Assembly: GCF_938045775.1 (NCBI RefSeq)
Contig: NZ_CALIBH010000059.1
Location: 1 to 10,988 of the forward strand
DNA from: an uncultured Campylobacter sp.
Lineage (GTDB): Bacteria; Campylobacterota; Campylobacteria; Campylobacterales; Campylobacteraceae
DNA: 10,988 nucleotides
Direction: 5' to 3'
How positions within the stretch are numbered: the stretch's first letter is position 1; each line of letters opens with the position of its first letter. This document shows, piece by piece, positions 1-6,743 of this stretch. Both the position numbers and the translations under genes were made by a program. The notes beneath the pieces were generated by a model. It did not search any database and was not told where the DNA came from. It saw only the letters and a list, made by a program, of their open reading frames with translations.

Positions 1-3000
1 AGATCGCCGATGTAGGGCGAGATGAAAATTTGCCCGTCTTTGTAGATCGCAAACTCATTTTTAAGCTCCGCTCCGAGCGCTAGAAAAGTGCCTTTGGCGC
101 GGAATTTGCTAGGGAAAATTTTTGGGTTCATTCCGCGAGATGTTCGCAAAAACAGCGCGCGATCTAAAATTCCGCTCGCTTGATCGTTCGCGCTTTTGAA
201 ATTTAACGCTGCGACGCCGTTTTTAAAATTTAATGTTGTGTCCTGGCTGCCTGGGATCGCGCCTCGCTTACTATTTGAAGTCGCAAAGCGCTCGCTATCC
301 GGGACTGCGATATTATGCATGACTTCGCTTGACGCCGCTACGTCGCTTTTTAAATTTGAAGGTGCGGCGCCAAATTTATCGCTCAATGTTGCCGCGCCCT
401 GCTCGCCTTTTGCTTTTTTAAAATTTTTCGCGTTCTCGGGGCTGCGGCGCTTCATATCAATCAATGCCACGCCGTTTTTAAAATTTAAAGATGCACCGTC
501 GCGTTCATCGTTTGATGCCACGACGTTGTGCCCGTCATCCGAGAGCGCGTCACAACTATCTATCGCCGCAGCGGCGCTTTTATTGGCTGCCGCCGCATCG
601 CAGATGCTACCTAGCGCGGCACTTTCTTGCTCGTTTTTTGCTTTTTTGGATAAATTCTGCGAATTTTTTAGCTCGCAAACGGCTACTTGCGAGCTTTGCA
701 GACCTTCACTCGGATCACGCTTCGAGCCTTGCTTGGAATTTGCCCGTTTCAGATCATCGCTTTTCGAGTTTGACGTATTTTCATTCGCCTGCCGCTTTAT
801 AATCACGTTCAAATCGGACTTCGTATCGATCGAGGGAAGCGACATAGCATGTGGTGCTTCAAAATTTCGCGCCATATTCTCGCTGTGAGTCTGGGTCTCA
901 AGCGTGTATATATCGTGCGTGCGATCGTTTGCCTTCGCGCTTGCAGCTTCTTTTTTAAATTCCTGCAAAAAGGCGATGCTATCGTCGCTCGGCGTTAAAA
1001 TTTCGCGGTCATTGTCCAGGTAAAACGAGATGACGCCGCCCAGCTTCGCGCGCAACTCCTCGCTACTAAAAATAATGGGCTCGCCGCTGATATTGGCGCT
1101 AGTAGCGACGATCGGGCGATCAAAGTATTCAAAAAGCAGCAGATGCACGCCGGTATTTGCGAGAAAAATGCCGATTTTATTAAGGTTCGGCGCCACGCTT
1201 GGAGCGATAAAAATCGCGCCTGTTCTAAAAATCGCCGAAAAGCTTGCGGGCAAACGCACGAAATCGCCCTCGCTATCGGAATGGGCGCCGCACGCGTCCG
1301 CCGTGCACGCCTGTGCAGAGCACGAACCTTGCAAATTTATCGTCTGTTGCGGACTCGGCTCGCTCACCGAGCGCTGCAAGTCCACCCCATCCTCAGCATG
1401 TCGCAAGCCCTGCATATTCGCCGAATTTTGCGAAATATACTCGTCCGTTGCAAGCCAAGAATCAGGCTTCTTCGCCGCGCATTGCAAGTCTTGGCTATCC
1501 GCTGCGGACTGTAAATTTAACTCATTAGCTGTATGTCGCAGCTTTAGCTCGCCTTCTGCTTGCGGTAGGCTTAAATTTTTAGCCGCATACTGTGAACCAG
1601 ACCTGTCCGATGCGTACTTTAGCTTGTTTGCCGCACACTGCGAGTCGTCTGCTGCTAGCGTATCGCAGGCGAAATTACGGTGCGTCGTCTTGCTAAGAAT
1701 TTGCGCACTCTGCAACCTGCCCTGCTCCGCGCAAACTCCAATATTTTGCGTGCTAAAATTTTGTGCCGCAAAATTGCGTAAATTTTGTAGCTCAGAGTCC
1801 TGCTCTTGCGCCGATTCTTCTTGCTCGCCTGCAAATCTCGGCGATATAGAATTTTCGCCTCGCGTCTTTAAATTTTGCGTGCCGAAATTCGCCGCAAAGC
1901 TCGCCAGCGTGCGCCAAACAAACTCGCGCTTTTTTAAAATTACGATCGGCTTGACATTGCAATCTATCAGCGCCTCTTCCTCCGCGCTTAGGCTCGCTGA
2001 GCGGTATGCCTGCGCTGCGTCGCGACACATGATCGCAAAAGGCTTGCTCGGGCGTTTTTTTAGCGTTCGTAGCATGTGTACCGCGCGCTCGTTCGTCGCA
2101 TCGCAGACGATGTGAAAGCCGCCCATCCCCTTGATCGCGCCGATCTGTCCACGCCGCAAAAGCTCCGCCGTGCGCGCTATCGCCTCCTCGCCGCTTGATA
2201 AAATTTCACCGCCCGCGCCGCATAAAAACAGCTGCGGACCGCAGTGCGGGCAGGAGATCGGCTCGGCGTGATAACGGCGTGTGAGCGGATCCGTGTATTC
2301 GCCGCGGCAGAACTCGCACATCTCAAACGCCCTCATCGTGGTGTTTGCGCGGTCGTACGGCAGCGCGGCGATGATGCTAAGGCGCGGACCGCAATCCGTA
2401 CAGTTGATAAAAGGATAGTGGAAGCGTGGATTTTGCGGGTCGTAAAACTCTTTTTTGCACTGATCGCAGATCGCAAAATCGGGCAAAATCGGATTAAATT
2501 TACGCCCATCCTTGGATTGCGTGATCTTAAAATCAGTAAAATTCTGCATAAAATCTTGTGTATTTAGATCGGTGCGGATAATTTTATCGATACGACAAAG
2601 CGGCGGCGCTTCGCCGCGAAGGCGCTCTTCGAAAATTTTTAAAATTTCCTCTTCGCGCAGATCTTGCTCGGTGCTTTGCGGATCGTGTTTAAAGTCCTGT
2701 AAATCCCGCTTCGCGCCTTGCAAGTCGCGCTTAATATTTTGCAAGCCTTGCGACGATTCATTCTGCGACATACCGCGCTGCTGCGACGAATTTTGCACGA
2801 TGAAATTTTGATCCGACGAAGCGGGCAAAATGGAGCCCTGTTCGTTTAGATCGGTCTTGAATAGGTTTGGTAAAAATTTCTCGCTCGCTGCGGCTTGTAA
2901 ATCATCCGTCAAATCATGCGGCAAACTCGTCAAATCGGGCAGGTTTGCTAAATCGTTTGCTAGATCACGTAGCGAGCCGACCGAATTATTCGGCGAGCTC

Positions 3001-3359
3001 GGTGCGCTTTGCGGCGAAATGGAGTCCTGGCTTAAATTTGAGCCCGTAAAATTTAGTGACGAGCTCGCGGTCTCGCTAGAATCCGCCTCGGCAGAATTTA
3101 AAGACCGAGCAGCCGATGACGATACTTTCTGCGCTTGATTTTCATTAAAATTGAGTTGATCGAAATTTAAAGGGGCGAAATTTTTATCAATCGAGCCTTT
3201 TTGCGGCTCGGAAAGGTCCGCGCAAACGATGATTTTAACGCCCTCGCCGTCGTTATAAACCTCGCCTTTTAGCCCCAAATCCACGGCGAGTTTATAGACG
3301 AACGGGCGAAACCCGACCCCCTGCACTGCTCCGAAAACCTCAAATTTAGCCGCTTTCAT
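1..3359 (-). CDS. hypF: HypF carbamoyltransferase, partial, with three large in-frame inserts
   Basis: HypF uses carbamoyl phosphate and ATP to carbamoylate the C-terminal cysteine of HypE, the source of the CN ligands of [NiFe] hydrogenases; it is cytoplasmic. The ATG at 3359 opens a frame that continues without a stop for 1,119 full codons to the window edge. In order: an acylphosphatase domain (VQGVGFRPF at residues 12-20, NDGEG at 36-40); a double zinc finger with the family's exact spacing, CxxC-18-CxxC-24-CxxC-18-CxxC (Cys 298/301, 320/323, 348/351, 370/373); then a YrdC-like domain (KRPSKPFAIM near 435, VAPN near 722, ATSANISGEP near 752). The last residues, LGAELKNEF and SPYIGDL, begin the Kae1-like domain, which is outside the window. 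Three repeat-rich inserts at residues about 51-235, 481-698 and 799-1064 add some 670 residues. A family member is usually about 750 residues, so the whole protein may reach about 1,450-1,500. The start has only a weak Shine-Dalgarno (GAAAG). It lies 285 nt after hydE on the same strand and may be cotranscribed with it. Confidence 0.93.
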   Translation of the reverse strand, partial: MKAAKFEVFGAVQGVGFRPFVYKLAVDLGLKGEVYNDGEGVKIIVCADLSEPQKGSIDKNFAPLNFDQLNFNENQAQKVSSSAARSLNSAEADSSETASSSLNFTGSNLSQDSISPQSAPSSPNNSVGSLRDLANDLANLPDLTSLPHDLTDDLQAAASEKFLPNLFKTDLNEQGSILPASSDQNFIVQNSSQQRGMSQNESSQGLQNIKRDLQGAKRDLQDFKHDPQSTEQDLREEEILKIFEERLRGEAPPLCRIDKIIRTDLNTQDFMQNFTDFKITQSKDGRKFNPILPDFAICDQCKKEFYDPQNPRFHYPFINCTDCGPRLSIIAALPYDRANTTMRAFEMCEFCRGEYTDPLTRRYHAEPISCPHCGPQLFLCGAGGEILSSGEEAIARTAELLRRGQIGAIKGMGGFHIVCDATNERAVHMLRTLKKRPSKPFAIMCRDAAQAYRSASLSAEEEALIDCNVKPIVILKKREFVWRTLASFAANFGTQNLKTRGENSISPRFAGEQEESAQEQDSELQNLRNFAAQNFSTQNIGVCAEQGRLQSAQILSKTTHRNFACDTLAADDSQCAANKLKYASDRSGSQYAAKNLSLPQAEGELKLRHTANELNLQSAADSQDLQCAAKKPDSWLATDEYISQNSANMQGLRHAEDGVDLQRSVSEPSPQQTINLQGSCSAQACTADACGAHSDSEGDFVRLPASFSAIFRTGAIFIAPSVAPNLNKIGIFLANTGVHLLLFEYFDRPIVATSANISGEPIIFSSEELRAKLGGVISFYLDNDREILTPSDDSIAFLQEFKKEAASAKANDRTHDIYTLETQTHSENMARNFEAPHAMSLPSIDTKSDLNVIIKRQANENTSNSKSDDLKRANSKQGSKRDPSEGLQSSQVAVCELKNSQNLSKKAKNEQESAALGSICDAAAANKSAAAAIDSCDALSDDGHNVVASNDERDGASLNFKNGVALIDMKRRSPENAKNFKKAKGEQGAATLSDKFGAAPSNLKSDVAASSEVMHNIAVPDSERFATSNSKRGAIPGSQDTTLNFKNGVAALNFKSANDQASGILDRALFLRTSRGMNPKIFPSKFRAKGTFLALGAELKNEFAIYKDGQIFISPYIGD
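214..233. repeat. 20-nt exact direct repeat, copy A
   Basis: ACGCCGTTTTTAAAATTTAA occurs here and again at 469-488. The copies are 255 nt apart, exactly 85 codons. On the minus strand both encode the core of LNFKNGVA within HypF insert 3. Confidence 0.9.
469..488. repeat. 20-nt exact direct repeat, copy B
   Basis: This is the second exact copy of the sequence at 214-233, in the same frame of hypF. A diverged relative, with GCTACGTCGC followed by a T-run and AAATTTGAA, lies near 335-360 and encodes SNLKSDVAAS. Confidence 0.9.
1266..1919 (-). repeat. HypF insert 2: in-frame repeat segment inside the YrdC-like domain
   Basis: About 218 codons separate PIVILKK (residues 471-477) from VRLPASF and the VAPN motif (about 701-725). 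In ordinary HypF proteins about ten residues join these elements. The insert has loosely periodic units such as DSQCAANKL (572-580), GSQYAAKNL (588-596) and DLQCAAKK (624-631), with QN pairs scattered through it (LQNL, AQNF, TQNI, SQNS). Cysteine is more frequent here than in insert 1. The frame stays open, and the domain resumes correctly on both sides. Confidence 0.8.
2655..3209 (-). repeat. HypF insert 1: in-frame low-complexity segment inside the acylphosphatase domain
   Basis: About 185 codons sit between the conserved acylphosphatase strand VKIIVCAD (residues 41-48) and the helix that leads to APPLCRID (251-258). In E. coli HypF, as I recall it, the equivalent stretch is a short helix of about 12-15 residues. 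The segment is rich in S, Q, N, D, L and A. It contains a run of DL units (residues 131-154: RDLAND, LANLPDL, HDLTDDL) and a second series (KRDLQ at 217-221, a near copy at 210-214). The DNA shows recurring AAATC and TTGCAAG words. I see no catalytic motif, signal peptide or membrane segment in it. Confidence 0.8.
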
Positions 3360-3644
3360 GTATGTGCTTTCATAAATTGCGCGGTGCAGGAGCTGTTTTG
3401 CAAGCAAGTTGCGCTCGCAGCGGGCGGGTAAAACGTACCGGGCGCCTCAAAATATGCTCTAAATTTAATAAAATTTGATCCTTCACGCCCGCGCCCTTTG
3501 CCGCTTTTTTGAAATTTCGCGTGGTCTCGTTTGCACTAAGCTTAGCCCGTATGGCGCGGCTATCGGCGCCGCAATGTCCGCGCAACTCGCTATTTTGCGG
3601 ATAAGGTTTTGAAGCTTTGCCGAAAATTCGCATATACACCCAAT
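3360..3644 (-). other. Spacer between hydE and hypF with a doubtful 89-codon frame
   Basis: This 285-nt stretch holds no gene I can defend. A minus-strand frame opens at a GTG at 3639 (or an ATG at 3633) and ends at 3370, ten bases before the hypF start. It has no good Shine-Dalgarno, and its product is arginine-rich with no recognisable motif. Part of it, 3491-3529, resembles a stretch of HypF insert 3 (394-438): GCGCCCT, then TTTGC-like and T-run elements, AAATTT, then TTCGCG and TCTCG; in hypF this region encodes KNFKKAKGEQ and here RNFKKAAKG. I see no convincing terminator or promoter, so read-through from hydE into hypF is possible. Confidence 0.35.
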
Positions 3645-5282
3645 CTAGCGAGCTTGAAGTGCGAAGCTGTCGCTAAAGCTCGCGTCAAAATTTTTGCAAA
3701 GCTTAAGCATCAAATCCGCAAATTTGCGCCCACTAAACATCGCGCCGCCGAAGATCAAAACGTCAAAGTCCTCTTTGCGCTCATACGCCAGATCGCTTAA
3801 AAAATAGCCCAAACTATCGAAAAATCCGAACGCAAACAGCTTTTCATTGGCGCCTGCGAGCGCATAGCTCATCGCCGAACGCAAAATTTTATCCGCTTGC
3901 ACGCAGCCGCGCTCGTCCGTGCAAAAATCGAGTCGCACCCCTTTGCCGCCCGCAAAATCCTCCGCGCTCGCAGTCAAAAACGCCGCATCGCGCCCCCAGA
4001 TAAGCTGCGCGGCGACGCTAAAGATACCGTAAAATCCCGCATTTGTGCTTTTTAAAATTTCATCGATTTTCGCGGCGTTTACGTTAAATTTGGCGCTGAA
4101 ATTTTCAAGCAGCTTCGCGCCCGTTTCGTCCGCGCAAATTTGAGCCTTAAGCTCGTCAAAACTGCGCGGCAGATTAAATTTAAGCAGAATTTTCTTAGAG
4201 CTTTCGCCGTAAATTGCGATCTCATCGTCCGCACCTACGCCCAAAAAGTAGCGCAAAACGCGTTTTTTGGAGTCGTTCAAAACCCCCTTCTCGCGGCACG
4301 TAAGCGCAAAAAGAACGGAGTTTTTGTCGTTTGAGTTTTTCAGATAAGAGCTTGCGCTGCCACTTAAAAAATCCTCGTTTTGCACGATCAAAAAGCCGTT
4401 TTGAAGCGGCGCGACCTTAAAAATTTTATCTTTCTGCGCCGCGCTTTCGCATTTTGCGCTTAAAAAATAGATCTCGTCGCTTGCCAAAGCGCGCCCCAGC
4501 GCAAAAACGAATATGTCGCCCGCAAGCTTTACGTCAAAAAACCTAGGCGCGTCCTCGTGATTTTTTCTAAAGATCGCATTGGTTTTTAGGCTTATGAGCG
4601 GCTTTTCGAAGGCTGCGAGCGCGATTTTACTCTTTTCGTCGCTCACAAAAATCCCATCCAGCGCCCCCACCCCTGCGGCTATCAGAAAATCGGCGCTAAA
4701 ATCCACGTCCGCTTTGAGCGTGAAAGTTGCGCCGCCGCGCTTAATCTGCACCTGCTGAGCATGAAATAAGTTTATGCGGCAAAGCTCCAACAAGCGGGCA
4801 AAATTCTCCCTGTTTACCGCTTCAAATTTTCCCTCATGAAGCACGCTAGCGCCGCTTATTATTTCGAATTCGTTTTGAGAGGGCTCGGAGTGAGCGAGGT
4901 ATTCCTTCATCACTCGCGGGGTAAAGTTATTAAATTTAGCCTGGTCGGCTGCATTTGAAATTTCATCCTCTAAAAATTTGCTTATATCGCCCGAGGAGGT
5001 ATCTTTAAACGTGCCGTTAAATTTCAGCGCTTTTGCTTCGGCGCTGCTCTCGTCCACTACGCGCACGGAGGATTTTGCCAAAAATATGGAGTTTGGAATC
5101 AGCGGCATCGCCTCGTCGCTAAATTTTAAAATTTCATCCTCGCCGCCGCGCACGAAAAGGCTTATTAAGCTCGCCTCTTTTTTTAGGCAAAACTCAAGTG
5201 CGCTTTTGCGAGCATAAAACAGCAAGAAGTGCGCTATCATCGCGTTTTCATTAAGGTAGTTAAACTCATATGCTACTATCAT
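3645..5282 (-). CDS. hydE: HydE-type hydrogenase accessory protein with HypF-like C-terminal region
   Basis: This is the fifth gene of the hyd operon, where Wolinella and Helicobacter carry hydE, a gene linked to hydrogenase maturation by context; its biochemistry is not known to me. I place the start at the ATG at 5282 (545 residues, beginning MIVAYEF). An AAGGGGG Shine-Dalgarno precedes it by a few bases, and the overlap with hydD is then only 17 nt. A frame start at 5357 would overlap hydD by 92 nt and has no such signal. The C-terminal part resembles the Kae1-like half of HypF: GFYGIFSVAAQLIW recalls the HypF segment around GRLFDAVAALLG, and VLIFGGAMFSGRKFADLM recalls VVFSGGVIHNRLL. The metal-binding HHxxH-type motif of active carbamoyltransferases is not visible. 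No signal peptide or membrane segment is apparent. It may act as a scaffold or partner in maturation, which is inference. Confidence 0.82.
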   Translation of the reverse strand: MIVAYEFNYLNENAMIAHFLLFYARKSALEFCLKKEASLISLFVRGGEDEILKFSDEAMPLIPNSIFLAKSSVRVVDESSAEAKALKFNGTFKDTSSGDISKFLEDEISNAADQAKFNNFTPRVMKEYLAHSEPSQNEFEIISGASVLHEGKFEAVNRENFARLLELCRINLFHAQQVQIKRGGATFTLKADVDFSADFLIAAGVGALDGIFVSDEKSKIALAAFEKPLISLKTNAIFRKNHEDAPRFFDVKLAGDIFVFALGRALASDEIYFLSAKCESAAQKDKIFKVAPLQNGFLIVQNEDFLSGSASSYLKNSNDKNSVLFALTCREKGVLNDSKKRVLRYFLGVGADDEIAIYGESSKKILLKFNLPRSFDELKAQICADETGAKLLENFSAKFNVNAAKIDEILKSTNAGFYGIFSVAAQLIWGRDAAFLTASAEDFAGGKGVRLDFCTDERGCVQADKILRSAMSYALAGANEKLFAFGFFDSLGYFLSDLAYERKEDFDVLIFGGAMFSGRKFADLMLKLCKNFDASFSDSFALQAR

Positions 5283-6069
5283 CTCGCCCCCTTTTTGCAA
5301 ATCGATCCGCGATATCTTGGGCGCTAAGATCGGCGATTTTTTCATGCGCGAAACCAAGATCCGATAGGTACTTAAGCGCCGTTTTTTCCATAGTTTTTGA
5401 GGACTCTAAAATTGCGGAGCTTAGCTTAAAGCTCGCCTCCTCGATGCGCCGCGGCACGACAGCTAGAATTTTAACGTGAGGCAGATCGCCGCAAAGATCC
5501 ATCATCTGCAGGGTTTGAAGCATTTCGACCTCGTGTGCCGAACCGCTCCAGCTGATATGCTTAGGCATCGCGTCGTAGTCGAAAAAATACACCTCGCCGC
5601 CCTTTGCGCCGTCCGCGTCTATACAATCTACGAGCAAAATTTCATCAAATTCCGCTATCGTAGGCATCAAAAAGCTAGCCAGCGTCCCGCCGTCGATAAA
5701 GCAAATCTGATCCGCGCTACTGCTCGGCGTGGCTGAATTTACGGCGATGAAGTCCGTATTGATAGAGCTTTGCGCTGCGGAATTTATTGCGGAATTTTGT
5801 GAAGTAGAATTTGAAGCGGAATTATGCTTTGCGGAATGTTCTAAGGAGTCTCGCTCTATGGAATTTTGCGAGGTAGAATTTTGTATCGCAGATACTTGGA
5901 CAGAATCTTGCATAAAATTCTGCGCCGCGATATCCTCGCCCGCCATAGAATTTCGTGTGGCGGCTTTAGGATAAAATTTATAGTTCTGCGCGAGCGCGCG
6001 GACGAAGTGCACGCCTATGCCCTCGTCCGCGTAGATGACGTTGCCGATACCCAGTACCAGCACTCTCAA
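5266..6069 (-). CDS. hydD: HydD, HydB C-terminal processing endopeptidase, with an in-frame insert
   Basis: This is the nickel-dependent maturation protease of the HyaD/HybD family. It removes the C-terminal peptide of the large subunit HydB once the Ni-Fe centre is assembled. The 267-residue frame opens with MRVLVLGIGN and DEGIGV, and continues after the insert with IDGGTL (125-130), LLVDCID (145-151) and SGSAHEVEML (175-184). By alignment with HybD the nickel ligands are Glu16, Asp148 and His179, all present. Family members are usually about 160-195 residues; the excess is one insert at about residues 36-120. The start overlaps the hydC stop by four bases (ATGA), so the two are translationally coupled. 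The conserved core suggests an active enzyme. Confidence 0.93.
   Translation of the reverse strand: MRVLVLGIGNVIYADEGIGVHFVRALAQNYKFYPKAATRNSMAGEDIAAQNFMQDSVQVSAIQNSTSQNSIERDSLEHSAKHNSASNSTSQNSAINSAAQSSINTDFIAVNSATPSSSADQICFIDGGTLASFLMPTIAEFDEILLVDCIDADGAKGGEVYFFDYDAMPKHISWSGSAHEVEMLQTLQMMDLCGDLPHVKILAVVPRRIEEASFKLSSAILESSKTMEKTALKYLSDLGFAHEKIADLSAQDIADRFAKRGRDDSSI
5791..5812. repeat. 22-nt imperfect direct repeat in hydD, copy A
   Basis: It begins GGAATTTTGTGAAGTAGAAT and recurs at 5860-5881 with two substitutions, in frame at 69-nt spacing. It encodes NSTSQNS on the minus strand. Confidence 0.88.
5860..5881. repeat. 22-nt imperfect direct repeat in hydD, copy B
   Basis: It begins GGAATTTTGCGAGGTAGAAT and is the partner of the repeat at 5791-5812. 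The two differences (T/C and A/G) are synonymous in the minus-strand frame, so both copies encode NSTSQNS. Confidence 0.88.
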
Positions 6070-6740
6070 GCGTGCTCTTCCTTTTTAAATTTATAGCCGC
6101 TTACGATCGCATCCATCGCGCCGTCCCTGCCCTTGACGGCGTTAAAGACCGCCATATAGACGTGGATAGGCACGAAGATTATGATGATATTCATACAAAG
6201 ATGATGTATCATTCGCACTTCACTTAGACCGCCCATCGCAGCTTCCAGCGGGCGCAAGAGACCGTATAGCGCGCCGCCGAGCCCCTCATGATAGACGTGC
6301 ACGTATAATATCATACCTGTTAGGCAGATTACGAATAGCACTAGATAAAAGCCTAGATAGGAGATGAACTGTAGCGGGTTATAAACGCCGCGAAGATGCG
6401 GGTGCTCGCCCAAAAAGATATAGTATTTGATCTGAGCGATCCAGACGCGCGGGCTAAAAAAATCCTTGATACTCAAAAGCTCTTTTCTGCTCTTTTTATC
6501 GAAGAAGAAAAGGTAGGTTTTAAAGATCGCCGCGCCAATCATCGCAAAGCCGAAGATCAGATGCACGAATCTAAATTTAGCCTGCATGAAAAGCACCGGC
6601 TCGGGACTCACCTCGGGCGCGGTGAAAACAAAGGCGATGTAATATCCGGTGATCACCAAAATCGTAATGCAAAGCGCACGCAGCCAGTGCGTGAGCCTAA
6701 GACCGATTGAGAACTCGTATTCCGCAAATCTTTTTTTCAT
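6066..6740 (-). CDS. hydC: HydC, diheme cytochrome b subunit of [NiFe] hydrogenase
   Basis: HydC is the membrane anchor of the hydrogenase. It accepts electrons from the small subunit and reduces menaquinone through two b hemes. The 224-residue protein has four hydrophobic segments, at about residues 20-40, 57-80, 123-147 and 177-200. Candidate heme ligands pair across helices: His18 (in RLTHWL) with His60 (FVHLIF), and His179 or His180 (MIHH) with His193 (PIHVYM). The spacings of 42 and 14 residues suit this family. The start follows AAAGGA at a good distance and lies three bases after the hydB stop; the stop overlaps the hydD start. The length is normal and there is no insert. Confidence 0.95.
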   Translation of the reverse strand: MKKRFAEYEFSIGLRLTHWLRALCITILVITGYYIAFVFTAPEVSPEPVLFMQAKFRFVHLIFGFAMIGAAIFKTYLFFFDKKSRKELLSIKDFFSPRVWIAQIKYYIFLGEHPHLRGVYNPLQFISYLGFYLVLFVICLTGMILYVHVYHEGLGGALYGLLRPLEAAMGGLSEVRMIHHLCMNIIIIFVPIHVYMAVFNAVKGRDGAMDAIVSGYKFKKEEHA

Positions 6741-6743
6741 CGT

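Larger units (their letters stand above)
168..965 (-). repeat. HypF insert 3: in-frame repeat segment between YrdC-like and Kae1-like domains
   Basis: About 266 codons separate the conserved TPSDDS (residues 789-794) from LRTSRG (1071-1076). In E. coli HypF, as I recall it, these motifs are only about eight residues apart. The insert is charged and rich in K, N, S and A. It contains recognisable repeats: LNFKNGVA at 958-965 and again at 1043-1050, the relative SNLKSDVAAS at 1001-1010, and a pair KKAKNEQESAAL (905-916) and KKAKGEQGAATL (981-992). It is the longest of the three inserts, and the protein resumes in frame with normal HypF sequence. Confidence 0.82.
5710..5964 (-). repeat. HydD insert: in-frame Ser/Asn/Gln-rich repeat segment
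   Basis: About 85 codons lie between the first helix (ending near NYKFYP, residue 34) and the strand ICFIDGGTL. HybD joins these with about five residues. The segment is dominated by S, N, A and Q and holds NSTSQNS twice, at residues 64-70 and 87-93. At DNA level 5791-5812 and 5860-5881 match at 20 of 22 positions and are 69 nt (23 codons) apart. It shares the in-frame peptide SQNSA with HypF insert 2. It has no hydrophobic stretch or recognised motif. Confidence 0.85.

Noticed and set aside
168..965. A CRISPR array or insertion sequence in the repeat-rich part of hypF
   Set aside because: Repeats are degenerate and unevenly spaced, there are no unique spacers, terminal inverted repeats or transposase, and the reading frame is kept throughout.
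196..2115. Long plus-strand frames at 196-888 and 1030-2115 as genes
   Set aside because: They lie opposite hypF, show no family motifs or convincing ribosome sites, and their openness follows from the repeats in the inserts.
168..3209. Inteins as the explanation for the HypF inserts
   Set aside because: No splice-junction residues, homing endonuclease motifs or terminal His-Asn are visible, and the segments are low-complexity, unlike inteins.
3370..3639. An 89-codon hypothetical gene between hydE and hypF
   Set aside because: GTG start without a Shine-Dalgarno, arginine-rich product with no motif, and partial resemblance to repeat sequence; described as a spacer.
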